Shown in pieces: positions 41,952 through 50,498 of a DNA stretch of 64,000 nt; position 1 is the stretch's first letter; each line of letters begins with the position of its first letter. The position numbers were made by a program, and so were the translations under genes. The stretch is from Nostoc mirabile CHAB5784 (GTDB lineage: Bacteria; Cyanobacteriota; Cyanobacteriia; Cyanobacteriales; Nostocaceae): contig NZ_JAIVFS010000022.1 in assembly GCF_020829645.1 (NCBI RefSeq), forward strand, positions 1-64,000, written 5' to 3'. The notes under the pieces were generated by a model, which made no database searches, was not told the origin of the DNA, and saw only the letters and a program-made list of their open reading frames with translations.

Positions 41952-44126
41952 ATGACTCCACCAATTGTTAAACGCTATCTTATTGCTTTTGAAAAATATA
42001 AGTGGATTGGACTAGCTAGTTTTGGTTTAGTTGTAGTGGGGTCAACGGTAGTGGCTATGCAGCCAGAGCCACCTACTAACTACATAGCATCTGCGGCACT
42101 TACCTATGCTGGCCCACCAGTTTCTTTCTCAGCCACTGGTAGTCAAATCCAACAGCAAGGAAAGGAACTAAATGAGGATGTTTTATTATCAAACCAGATA
42201 ATTGCGACTGTGGCAGAGAAAGTAAATATCAAACCGAAACAACTCGGTTCAAGTATTGTCCTTTCTTTACCTAAAAAAAATCCCAGGACTGGAGATTTAG
42301 AAACGAGTACTTTTGAACTTAAATATGTAGATACAGACCCCAAACGAGCCATAGAGGTTTTGACGGCATTGATGCAATCAATGATTAAGTTGAGCAGTGA
42401 CATTAATACTGGGCGATTACAAGCAATTATTCAAAAGATTAACGAGCGCTTACCACAAGCTAAACGGGAATTGCAAATTGCCGAAAAGAAGCTGGAACAG
42501 TACGATCGCATAGAGCGAACGGCAATATTAGCAGCGGAGAATGGCAGCTTGTTAAGCGCTATTACTGCCAGCCAAAATCTACAACGGCAAATGCAATTGA
42601 CTATTTCTGGGGTTGATGGTCAAGTTCGCAGTTTACAAAATAAGTTAGGCTTAACAGTCGGGCAGGCTTATATTTCTTCTGCTTTGAGTGCCGATCCAAT
42701 TATTGGTAACTTGCGATCGCAAATTTATCAAAGTGAGTCGCAAATCGCCTTACTCAGAAAAGATTTGCGACCGGAACACCCAACGATGGTTCAGTTGCAG
42801 CGTCAGAAAGAATCTGCTGAGGAATTGCTGCAACAACGGGCTGCGGAGGTATTAGGTGGCGATGGAACGGCGGCTCCGCTTCAGGGTAGCGTTGCCGGGA
42901 TTCGCGCCCAAAGTAGCTTAGATCCAGCCCGCCAGCAGTTGGCAAACCAAATGGTGTCTTTGCAAACTCAACGGGAGACGCTGGAACAACAACTAACTCA
43001 AGAGATCCAACAAGAAGCGCGACTACGGCGAGAGTATTCTCTGATACCCAATAAGCAATTAGAGCGATCGCGTTTAGAACAAGAGGTTGGACTTAAAAAA
43101 GCCATCTATGACCAAATGCAGGTGAAGCTAACCGATGCTAAAACCGCAGAGGCAGAAACTACCAGCAGCCTCAGCGTTGCCAGACGCCCCACAGCGGCTG
43201 CGGACCTCAAACCCCCCAAGAGTGTACCTATTACCCTCGCTGTGGGTGGTTTCTTAGGTGTCTTGATTGGTGGCGGAGTGGTATTTTTGTTGGGAGCGCT
43301 GGAAGGTACTTTCAAAACCAGGGAGGATATCCGCGAGAGCCTCAAGCAACGGGAAGTGGCACTGTTGGGAGAATTGCCTTTAATGCCAGTTGATGATTTG
43401 CCTCAAGAAGCAGTGCCAGTGGTACTTTCTGCGGATTCTCCTTATTTAGAATTTTATGAGAAATTCCGTAGTAATCTGCGCCGGGTTGGTGGTAAAGCCT
43501 TAAAGGTGGTGTTGATTACTAGCACCAGTAGCCTAGAGGGTAAAACGGCAAGTGCTTATAACTTGGGTATAGCTTCAGCCCGTGCTGGTAAAAGAACTTT
43601 GATTATCGAAACAGATTTGCGATCGCCTTCTCGTTGTACATCCCTGAATGTAATTCCTGACCCCGACGCCACTATTGAACCCTTGCGTTATTACGCTAAC
43701 TTAAGTGAATGTATTCGTTTAGTTCCTGATGTAGAAAATTTATACATCCTACCCAGCCCTGGCCCTGTGCGGCAATCAGCTGCTATTCTTGAATCTAGCG
43801 AAATGCGACGGCTGATGGAGGATGTCCGCGAACGTTTTGATTTAGTTATTTTAGATACTAGCCCACTCAGCATATCCAATGACCCTTTGTTAATTCAACC
43901 CTACAGCGATGGCATGGTACTTGTGGCGCGACCACACTATACACAAGAGAACATGTTAGGTGAAGCTATTGATCAATTAGTTGAATCGGAACTGGGATTA
44001 TTGGGAGCAATTATCAATGGCGCTGACATCATTGTTTCTCTACCTGAACAAGTTGTAGAATCATCAACATTTATATCTAGGGCAGAAGAATCAGAAGAAC
44101 TTTCAGCAGGTGCCAGCAAAAACTAA
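41952..44126 (+). CDS. Wzc-like polysaccharide co-polymerase / BY-kinase
   Basis: The 724-residue protein spans the membrane twice (about 18-36 and 425-447). A Wzz domain and long coiled coils lie between (residues 150-400), and a cytoplasmic ATPase domain follows. Walker A is ITSTSSLEGKTASAYNLGIA (near 520-540), Walker A' is TLIIETDLRSPS with Glu-Thr replacing the usual Asp-Ala, and Walker B is FDLVILDTSPLS. The last 50 residues contain no Tyr, so the C-terminal tyrosine cluster of typical BY-kinases is absent. It probably controls chain length and export with the Wza-like partner; autophosphorylation is doubtful. Confidence 0.9.
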   Translation: MTPPIVKRYLIAFEKYKWIGLASFGLVVVGSTVVAMQPEPPTNYIASAALTYAGPPVSFSATGSQIQQQGKELNEDVLLSNQIIATVAEKVNIKPKQLGSSIVLSLPKKNPRTGDLETSTFELKYVDTDPKRAIEVLTALMQSMIKLSSDINTGRLQAIIQKINERLPQAKRELQIAEKKLEQYDRIERTAILAAENGSLLSAITASQNLQRQMQLTISGVDGQVRSLQNKLGLTVGQAYISSALSADPIIGNLRSQIYQSESQIALLRKDLRPEHPTMVQLQRQKESAEELLQQRAAEVLGGDGTAAPLQGSVAGIRAQSSLDPARQQLANQMVSLQTQRETLEQQLTQEIQQEARLRREYSLIPNKQLERSRLEQEVGLKKAIYDQMQVKLTDAKTAEAETTSSLSVARRPTAAADLKPPKSVPITLAVGGFLGVLIGGGVVFLLGALEGTFKTREDIRESLKQREVALLGELPLMPVDDLPQEAVPVVLSADSPYLEFYEKFRSNLRRVGGKALKVVLITSTSSLEGKTASAYNLGIASARAGKRTLIIETDLRSPSRCTSLNVIPDPDATIEPLRYYANLSECIRLVPDVENLYILPSPGPVRQSAAILESSEMRRLMEDVRERFDLVILDTSPLSISNDPLLIQPYSDGMVLVARPHYTQENMLGEAIDQLVESELGLLGAIINGADIIVSLPEQVVESSTFISRAEESEELSAGASKN

Positions 44127-44282
44127 TAGTTTCCCAAATAGGGGATTGCTAAGATAGCATCTCCTAATTTTGAATTGCTTAGTACAGCTTTGGGTAAAAC
44201 TGTGATCAATTGAGGGGGAGATTTCAACGCAGAGGATTGAGAGGTAGCAATTATTTCGTTAGGAGTTTCGGAAATTTTGTAC

Positions 44283-44999
44283 TTAGTCCTGCCTAAACAA
44301 TCCAAATAAGGGAGCGAGAATTACCCCAAAAACAAAACCACCGATGTGCGCCCAATACGCAACTCCACCAGTTTGCACGGTCATGTTAGCGGCTGTTTGC
44401 AGGGTAGCAAGACCGGAGATTACATTCTGCACAAAGAAAAGTCCAATTATTACTAGTGCTGGCACTCTGATTGTGGTGACGAAAAACCCCAAAAATACTA
44501 GAGTTCTGACTCTAGTCTGGGGAAAGCGGATAATGTACGCACCTAAAACCCCAGAAATTGCACCACTTGCTCCCAAAGAAGGAATCTCCGAATTCATGCC
44601 AATAAACCATTGACACAAGGCAGCTAAAGCGCCACACGCCAAATAAAAAATCAGATATTTGACATGACCCAATCGATCTTCAATATTGTTGCCAAAAATC
44701 CAGAGAAACACCATATTCGAGATTAAGTGCCACCAACCACCGTGTAAAAATTGCGATGTAAATAATGTTATCCACTCTCCACTCCAATTGGTGGTTAACT
44801 CTTGAGGGATTACTGCATACTGACTTAAAAACTGATTCAATTGTACATTTGACGATGCATTTAACAGCCTCACCTCGTGAAGAAAAACTAAAATATTCAT
44901 GCCAATTAACCCGTAGGTGAAATACGGGGTGGTTCGCGTCGGATTTTCGTCGTAGAGGGGAAACACAAATGTTTTTCCTAATTTATTCACTAACTGCAA
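44283..44999 (-). CDS. Rhomboid intramembrane serine protease (second of tandem pair)
   Basis: The 238-residue protein has about six membrane helices. The catalytic Ser145 is in PSLGASGAISGVLGAY and His218 in AYWAHIGGFVFG, with the oxyanion-site HGGWWHLISN near residues 87-95. All catalytic elements are present. It lies 93 bases downstream of a close paralogue in the same orientation. Substrates are unknown. The two sequences are clearly homologous throughout (FGNN-x-ED-x-LGH-x-KYL), so the pair arose by tandem duplication. Confidence 0.93.
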   Translation of the reverse strand: MQLVNKLGKTFVFPLYDENPTRTTPYFTYGLIGMNILVFLHEVRLLNASSNVQLNQFLSQYAVIPQELTTNWSGEWITLFTSQFLHGGWWHLISNMVFLWIFGNNIEDRLGHVKYLIFYLACGALAALCQWFIGMNSEIPSLGASGAISGVLGAYIIRFPQTRVRTLVFLGFFVTTIRVPALVIIGLFFVQNVISGLATLQTAANMTVQTGGVAYWAHIGGFVFGVILAPLFGLFRQD

Positions 45000-45092
45000 T
45001 ATAGCTTGTAAGGCTAGCAGTTGCGAAGCTTAAACAATTTCACCTATTTAATTAATTAGCTTGATTCAAAGCCCTGATGATAACCTGAAGAA

Positions 45093-45812
45093 TTACTTGT
45101 ACCAAGATTCTTCCTGTGATTTATCGTTAAACAAACCCAACAGTGGGCCGAGAATTGCCCCAAAAATAAAACCGCCTGCGTGGGCCCAGTAGGCAATACC
45201 GCCGCTTTCCATGCCGATGTTGGTACGTGTTTGCAGACTAGCAAGCCCGTAGAAGGCTTGTTCGAGAAACCAAAATCCCAAAAAGAAATATGCCGGGACG
45301 CGGAAAGTCGGGAAGAAAAACCCTAAAGGCACTATGCCAAGAACTTCGGCGTTGGGAAAGCGGAGAATATACGCTCCCAAAACGCCTGCGATCGCACCAC
45401 TTGCACCCAAAGAAGGAATGCTAGAATCTTGAGCGAAGAACCACTGTGTCAAGGATGCCAAAACACCACAAGATAAATAAAACAGTAAATATTTGGCATG
45501 ACCTAACTTATCTTCAACGTTGTTACCAAAAATCCAGAGAAACAACATATTACCTGCTAAGTGCAAAAAACCACCGTGTAAAAATTGTGAGGTAATTAAA
45601 GTTGCCCACTCTGGCACTGGTTGATGTAAAGAGACACCACCAAAGCTTAAAGTCAGTTCTCGTGGAACTACAGCCGCAAGGTGTAGAAACCCATTTAATG
45701 CTTGAGGGGGAAGATTTGCTTCATAAAGAAAAGCGAGGACATTAGCAGCAATCAGTCCATAAGTTACATAAGGCGTGATTGTTGTCGGATTATTATCTCT
45801 AATGGGTACCAC
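45093..45812 (-). CDS. Rhomboid intramembrane serine protease (first of tandem pair)
   Basis: The 239-residue polytopic protein starts MVPIRDNNPTTITPYVTYGL. The catalytic Ser138 lies in PSLGASGAIAGVLGAY and His211 in AYWAHAGGFIFG; HGGFLHLAGNMLFLWIFGNN forms the conserved helix 2 region. It is upstream in a minus-strand pair with the protein at 44283-44999. The cytoplasmic tail (NDKSQEESWYK) is longer than in the paralogue. Possible targets include membrane-anchored surface proteins, but nothing in the sequence shows which. Confidence 0.93.
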   Translation of the reverse strand: MVPIRDNNPTTITPYVTYGLIAANVLAFLYEANLPPQALNGFLHLAAVVPRELTLSFGGVSLHQPVPEWATLITSQFLHGGFLHLAGNMLFLWIFGNNVEDKLGHAKYLLFYLSCGVLASLTQWFFAQDSSIPSLGASGAIAGVLGAYILRFPNAEVLGIVPLGFFFPTFRVPAYFFLGFWFLEQAFYGLASLQTRTNIGMESGGIAYWAHAGGFIFGAILGPLLGLFNDKSQEESWYK

Positions 45813-46023
45813 GGGCGTTTTTTCCTGATTTTAAGACACCAGTTACACAATACTGAATAATGCAAGTAGTTTCTTCTACCTCGTGGATGGATCTCGCTTT
45901 GAGACTTAAGATTGATAGTAGGACTTAGGCGAAGGAAACTGCACTCCTTGAATAGCGATATCAAGATTGATTAGCAAAATTGCAAGCAAGAGCAATTAAT
46001 CCAAAAAGTCTGTCAAGCAGTAG

Positions 46024-46503
46024 TTATGTAATAAATTTCCACCTAGAGAAGAAAGCAGCTTGACCGTAGTGATGATTTTGCTCATCTAAAACGTTCCATA
46101 AAATAGTATCTTCTATGTAAAAACGTTTACCATTACTAGAAGTGCGGATACCGGAATAGTTGGTGATAAAGCCTTTCGTTGTTGCTTCTGCTAAGAGGCG
46201 ATCGCGTTCTTCGTGCACTACTTCTTCAGCCGATTTCCGCGAAGGCATTATAGTAAATTCCTCCCAAGAAAGCTCCCATAGTTCCAACGCTTTGCAATTA
46301 CCATAGTTAAAAATTGGGTCTGACTCCGTGCCGTGAGAAACTAAAGCAAATGGTGCTTCAAATAGCGCCTGTGCTGTTTCAAGTGGTGAACCATTGGTAT
46401 CCAGCAAAGAATTTCCCGTCCAATGCTGAAAACTATTTATTAGATATTGACTATGGAGAATAATTGCCTCTTGCTGCCAAGGAAACTCTATCACGCTGGT
46501 CAT
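46024..46503 (-). CDS. MEKHLA domain protein (PAS-like)
   Basis: From ATG 46503 (MTSVIEFPWQQEAIILHSQY) the 159-residue protein matches the MEKHLA domain, a PAS-related module known from plant HD-ZIP III proteins and from bacteria. The motifs are APFALVSHGTESDPIFNYGN, ALELWELSWEEFTIMPSRKS and the C-terminal RFYIEDTILWNVLDE. A longer frame from 46527 adds eight residues. It stands alone as a single-domain protein. Function in bacteria is unknown; a small-molecule or redox sensing role is only a guess from the PAS relation. Confidence 0.85.
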   Translation of the reverse strand: MTSVIEFPWQQEAIILHSQYLINSFQHWTGNSLLDTNGSPLETAQALFEAPFALVSHGTESDPIFNYGNCKALELWELSWEEFTIMPSRKSAEEVVHEERDRLLAEATTKGFITNYSGIRTSSNGKRFYIEDTILWNVLDEQNHHYGQAAFFSRWKFIT

Positions 46504-46624
46504 GGAAAAGTGGAAATATAACGTCAAGAATTTAGTATGACAAAACTTGACTCATTTTAGGGGTTGACGAGTTCTCCCCAAGCCTGAAAATATTCTATTT
46601 AATGCATATTAGCTAGGCAAACTC

Positions 46625-47245
46625 ATGTTTTTTTCAAATTCTCTGGAAAACCAACTCCAGCGTTGGAACGAAACCATTCGCAATCAGCCGAAAAATCCTA
46701 ATGCTTACATTCGCCGAGGCATGGTTAACTTTCAACTAGCCAAGATTGATAAATCTATTGAAGATTTTGACATGGCAGAGCAATTAGATGCCAGTATTAA
46801 ACCTTACCTCTGGCAACGGGGATTATCGTATTATTATGCAGAAAGATTTGCTGAGGGCGCTGAACAATTTGAAATAGATTTGACAGTGAATGCTCAAGAT
46901 GTAGAAGAAACAGTATGGCGATATCTCTGCATAGCTCGTTCGTTAGGTGTTGAAGAGGCGCGTAATTCTTTATTAACTGTGAAAAATGACCCTCGACGTG
47001 TTATGCAGCGCGTATATGATTTGTATGCGGGAGATTGTACACCAGATGATGTTTTAACTGTTGGTCAATCAGAAGGAATAAAGGGAAATTTTTACAGTCA
47101 TCTTTACTTGGGATTATATTACGAAGCTCAAACTAATCTTGATTTAGCTCAGGAATATATAGTTAAAGCTGCTGATAATTACAAAATTGATGATTATATG
47201 TGGTATCTGGCGCAGGTACATAAAACTCTGCGAGGATGGTTTTGA
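46625..47245 (+). CDS. Tetratricopeptide repeat protein, 206 aa
   Basis: The protein has TPR helices near the N-terminus (NAYIRRGMVNFQLAKIDKSI, then YLWQRGLSYYYAERFAEGAE) and again near the end (HLYLGLYYEAQTNLDLAQEY). The spacing between (LCIARSLGVEEARNSLLTVK) is a less regular helical region. No signal peptide. This resembles a conserved cyanobacterial single-gene family; the partner is unknown. It is followed by a MITE. Confidence 0.85.
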   Translation: MFFSNSLENQLQRWNETIRNQPKNPNAYIRRGMVNFQLAKIDKSIEDFDMAEQLDASIKPYLWQRGLSYYYAERFAEGAEQFEIDLTVNAQDVEETVWRYLCIARSLGVEEARNSLLTVKNDPRRVMQRVYDLYAGDCTPDDVLTVGQSEGIKGNFYSHLYLGLYYEAQTNLDLAQEYIVKAADNYKIDDYMWYLAQVHKTLRGWF

Positions 47246-47319
47246 TTTGCTGATTTCTATCTCTGCCAAGATAAAAACCATGAACAAAAATAACAGCTTC
47301 TCGTTGGGATGCCATCTGC

Positions 47320-47450
47320 TAAGTAGTCGGACAAAAATATTTACAGTCATTGCGAGCGGAGCAAAGCAATCCCAGCCGCAAGCGAATTGCTTCACTCCGC
47401 TTCACTCCATTCGCAATGACATTTTGTAATTAATTCTGTCTGACTACTTA
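47320..47450. mobile_element. MITE-like element, ends TAAGTAGTCGGACA (long copy)
   Basis: The 131-bp element starts TAAGTAGTCGGACA and ends TGTCTGACTACTTA (13 of 14 paired). Inside is a second palindrome CATTGCGAGCGGAGCAAAGC with GCTTCACTC...TCGCAATGAC. The 80-bp element at 21720-21799 is an inverted, shortened copy, and 2084-2159 is a copy of the interior alone. Confidence 0.85.
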
Positions 47451-47574
47451 TGCAACTCATAGTAACAAAAGACTCTATTCTATGAAAAGAGAGCGCCTTT
47501 TGTAATTCAGTACATTACTAATCGTATTTTTACGGACTATCATTATACTGAAACTTTCCATATCCATCGAAATT

Positions 47575-47632
47575 CTATCCTAACCAAGCACTAATGCTCT
47601 AGCATTTTATCTCGCGCTTTCTGGCGATCGCC
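47575..47632 (+). repeat. Direct repeat flanking a Uma2 gene, copy 1
   Basis: CTATCCTAACCAAGCACTAA, then AGCATTTTATCT and CTTTCTGGCGATCGC, match the block at 48422-48482 on the other side of the Uma2 gene with a few mismatches and a small length difference. Confidence 0.8.
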
Positions 47633-47776
47633 CCCTCAAGTCCAACCTATGTGCGGTTAAGCGGCTACAAATAACCTGGGCATCCACACCAAAGGTTTTC
47701 GGCAGTCCGCTCCAACCGAATTGCCATACATATTTATACAGACTTTTTACGTATAAAATCCTCATCGATCATCTAT

Positions 47777-48358
47777 TCAATTTTCAGTTGCTTCGGTTTC
47801 AAACTGCACTTGTCGGTACACATGGGCGATCGCTATTTCCACATCCACTGATTCCAGTCGCAATATTTCATGCAAATTATACTCCGACAGCACCCATTTT
47901 CCCTGTTCGTTGCGCCGAAACACTTCCACACCTGGTTGAGCTACTTGTACTAACACATATTCTTGCAAGGTTGGAGATTGGCGATATTTGGCAAACTTTT
48001 TCCCCCTATCGGCTGCTTCTGTTGAAGGTGATAGCACTTCGATAATTAAGCAGGGAAATTGTACCAATTGTGGATCATCATCGCGCTCATCGCAAGTTAC
48101 GACCACATCTGGATAAAAATACTTTTGCCCAGGTTCTACCTGCACCTTCACATCTACAATGTATACTTCACAGGAGCGATCGGCTAGGGCATCATCTAGA
48201 AGCTTAAAGAAATTTGCAGAAATCCGATTATGGTTGCGTGTAGCACCACTCATCATCACAACTTCGCCATCCCAATACTCGTAGCGTTCCTCTTGGGTGG
48301 GTTCCCAAACCAGATATTCCTCTGCACTCATCAAAATGCGATCGGGTAAAGCAACCAT
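47777..48358 (-). CDS. Uma2 family endonuclease-like protein
   Basis: The 193-residue protein starts PDRILMSAEEYLVWEPTQEE and has RYEYWDGEVVMMSGATRNHN, YFYPDVVVTCDERDDDPQLV (catalytic Asp), FPCLIIEVLSPSTEAADRGK (EVxSPST-x(5)-K) and LQEYVLVQVAQPGVEVFRRN. All Uma2 core residues are intact. It is flanked by imperfect direct repeats of about 58 bp (47575-47632 and 48422-48482), unlike the other two members here. Role unknown. Confidence 0.92.
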   Translation of the reverse strand: MVALPDRILMSAEEYLVWEPTQEERYEYWDGEVVMMSGATRNHNRISANFFKLLDDALADRSCEVYIVDVKVQVEPGQKYFYPDVVVTCDERDDDPQLVQFPCLIIEVLSPSTEAADRGKKFAKYRQSPTLQEYVLVQVAQPGVEVFRRNEQGKWVLSEYNLHEILRLESVDVEIAIAHVYRQVQFETEATEN

Positions 48359-48421
48359 CGGCGCGATCTCTTAATGATTCACTTTATTTAGGATAGCGAA
48401 AAAAGGGCATTCTCTTTATTG

Positions 48422-48482
48422 CTACCCTGACCAAGCACTAACGTCCCAGCATTTTATCTGGCAGATGCTTTCTGGCGATCGC
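48422..48482 (+). repeat. Direct repeat flanking a Uma2 gene, copy 2
   Basis: CTACCCTGACCAAGCACTAA, then AGCATTTTATCTGG and CTTTCTGGCGATCGC, repeat the block at 47575-47632 in the same orientation. Confidence 0.8.
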
Positions 48483-48505
48483 TTACCATAGAGCTAATGA
48501 TTAGA

Positions 48506-48709
48506 TTATATGTAGCTTGTAATATGCAATTCAGCAAGGTTTTTAGGGGTTGATGGTGTTATAGATTGTTGGACAGGGGCAGACGGATCTATTCCAGAAC
48601 TATTTTGAGAATTTTTACCTAGAAAATTCCAGTTTATTTTGTCTAAAAAAGCCATAAATATAGTTAGTCCTGTGTTAAATATTCCCAAAAATATAGCAAA
48701 TACATACAT
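48506..48709 (-). CDS. Possible small membrane protein, 67 aa
   Basis: The frame gives a hydrophobic N-terminus (MYVFAIFLGIFNTGLTIFMA), then a polar Ser/Pro/Asn-rich tail. One membrane helix is likely. No family is recognised and no ribosome site is convincing. It lies between a Uma2 gene and a repeat, on the same strand as Uma2 but upstream. Confidence 0.4.
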   Translation of the reverse strand: MYVFAIFLGIFNTGLTIFMAFLDKINWNFLGKNSQNSSGIDPSAPVQQSITPSTPKNLAELHITSYI

Positions 48710-48770
48710 AATGAAACTTGCTATGTGCGATGAATAGCTTACTACAAACTAAGATTTTCTTGTATGTTTA

Positions 48771-48932
48771 ACTACTTCCGTGGGTTTAAGTTCCCCGGTT
48801 CTATAAACAGCAAGTTTTGTGTTGGGGTTAAATCTCCATTACAAAACTTAATTACGTTAGCGCAGCGTTAGCGAGTCCGCGTTCGCGCAGCGTCTCGTAG
48901 AGAGCGTCATTACGAATTACGAATTACGAATT
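48771..48932 (+). repeat. Dispersed two-hairpin repeat with TTACGAA tail, copy 2
   Basis: ACTACTTCCGTGGGTTTAAG and CCCCGG start the unit. The GTTTTGT..GGGG-ttaaat-CCCC..ACAAAAC hairpin follows, then an inserted 'gttagcgcagcgttagcgag' block (about 48855-48910) with its own GCGTCTCGTAGAGAGC palindrome, then three TTACGAA heptamers. Confidence 0.8.
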
Positions 48933-49078
48933 ATTTGATTATGCCTACCTACTTAAGTTCTAAATCATAGTGTAATCTAAAGATTAAATGACTCTTAAAT
49001 CGTGTAAAAACGTACTCTTGTATCTTGCTTAAGTCTGATATATTCCTGAGAACAGCTTTGTTGTTTTCAGGTAGATTG

Positions 49079-49801
49079 ATGAGTCGAATTAATGGATTTG
49101 TAGGGCGACGTGATTTATTAAAATTTGCCAGTGTACTAGGTCTTGCAGCTAGTGCTTTTGGTGATAGTTTTTGGAATACAGAGCAAACTGCTGTTGCTGA
49201 TATTCATCCAGACAACCCTAATCCAGTTAGCCCTAATGAAGCTATCAGACGCTTACTGGATGGTAATCAAAGATTTATCCATCAAAAACGTAAATATCCC
49301 GATCAATCACTAGAACGCCTGCGATTAGTTGCTAAAGCTCAGTATCCTTTTGCCGCCATATTGGGCTGTGCAGATTCCAGAGTCCCTGCAGAAATCGTGT
49401 TCGATCAAGGAGTTGGAGATTTATTTGTCGTTCGAGTTGCTGGTAATGTCGTCAGTGACACGGTTATAGGTAGTTTGGAATATTCTACAGCAGTATTAGG
49501 TTCGCAGTTGATTGTGATTTTGGGTCATAAAAGATGCGGTGCAGTAGCAGAAGCAATCAAAAACGAACCACTTCCTGGCAGAATTGGTTTGATTATTGAG
49601 GGTATCAAACCATCTGTAGAAAGGGTAAAGTTAAGAACGGGTGATAATATGCAGAATGCAGTTATAGCCAATATCCAGTACCAGGCTGAAAAATTGCAGG
49701 AAAGCTCAACAATTTTAGACAAATTGATCCGTGAAGGCAAACTAAAAATTGTCGGCGCTTGTTACGATATTGACACTGGTAAAGTCAACATTATTACTTG
49801 A
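49079..49801 (+). CDS. Beta-carbonic anhydrase, exported by a Tat-type signal
   Basis: The enzyme interconverts CO2 and bicarbonate. From ATG 49079 (MSRINGFVGRRDLLKFASVL) the 240-residue protein has a twin-arginine motif GRRDLLKF, a hydrophobic segment and an Ala-rich cleavage area before WNTEQTAVADIHP. The beta-CA domain follows: AILGCADSRVPAEIVFDQGV (zinc Cys, Asp-Arg pair), VRVAGNVVSDTVIGSLEYST and VILGHKRCGAVAEA (zinc His and Cys). A TTG at 49025 would add 18 residues and hide the signal. Export in folded form points to periplasm or lumen, resembling EcaB-like enzymes. Confidence 0.92.
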   Translation: MSRINGFVGRRDLLKFASVLGLAASAFGDSFWNTEQTAVADIHPDNPNPVSPNEAIRRLLDGNQRFIHQKRKYPDQSLERLRLVAKAQYPFAAILGCADSRVPAEIVFDQGVGDLFVVRVAGNVVSDTVIGSLEYSTAVLGSQLIVILGHKRCGAVAEAIKNEPLPGRIGLIIEGIKPSVERVKLRTGDNMQNAVIANIQYQAEKLQESSTILDKLIREGKLKIVGACYDIDTGKVNIIT

Positions 49802-50091
49802 AAATTCTATGCCTAAAAGGTGTAAGATTTTTAGTTTAATGATGTTGCAAAAAATTCTTAGTTATAAAAGATTTTTTATTGATAATCTTGAAAATTAATC
49901 AAATTCATTGCTCAACTTCAAAAAATATTCCTTATACCATTTAACAAAGTATTTGTTACATATAGGACTTACGCAAAAAGTGCTAAAAAGCTTAATTTAT
50001 CGAACCGCCATCTCTACGAGAGGCTTCCGCCAACGCGCAACGTCTAGTTAGAGAAGAACGCCAACGCGTAGCGTCTCGTAGAGAAGAATCT

Positions 50092-50498
50092 AGGACTTAC
50101 GCATTGACAAGAAATACCAAATATGGATTAAGGTTAAAAACCATATCTTTCGTAAGGGCACAGCATTGCTCATACGTGTCAACTTAAGCTAGAAATAGCT
50201 TAACTGTTAGCTTCCTCACCCGCCCAGAAATAAATTTCTTTGGCTTTTAGCTAAAGTCTACTGAAGTAGACTACAGATTTTTGGGTATATTTTAGTCATC
50301 AACAGAAGACTTTCGCTATTAGCAAGGAACTTCAGTTCCTTGCGAGACATGACTTTTACGTTAAGTTGACACCAATGAGCAAAGCTTAGCCCCTACAGCA
50401 TGGTCTATTTACGATCGCAGGATAATTAAGAAAAGCCTGAAAACTTCCTCAAGATAGGTAATGCACATCACGACGCATTTGTACAGTGCGTAAGTCCT
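50092..50498. mobile_element. Composite nested element with AGGACTTACGCA ends
   Basis: The outer ends AGGACTTACGCA (50092-50103) and TGCGTAAGTCCT (50487-50498) are perfect complements. Inside is a reversed copy of repeat R (AACCATATCTTTCGTAAGGG on the left, GCATGGTCTATTTAC on the right), interrupted by the four-hairpin element 50170-50378. Three layers are therefore nested. Confidence 0.8.
50170..50378. mobile_element. Four-hairpin cloverleaf element, copy P3
   Basis: The ends TCATACGTGTCAACTTAAG and TTAAGTTGACACCAATGA are as in copy P4. Hairpin 1 AGAAATAAATTTCT is at 50226-50239. TAGC (50248-50251) pairs with GCTA (50315-50318). Hairpin 2 AGTCTACTgaAGTAGACT is at 50255-50272, hairpin 3 is imperfect at 50294-50311, and hairpin 4 AAGGAACTtcAGTTCCTT is at 50324-50341. 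The arms agree with none of the other copies, while the central stem is that of P1/P2 and the ends are those of P4. Confidence 0.87.

Noticed and set aside
44123..44305. 60-codon minus-strand frame downstream of the rhomboid gene
   Set aside because: It overlaps the rhomboid 3' end in another frame, has no recognisable sequence and no ribosome site.
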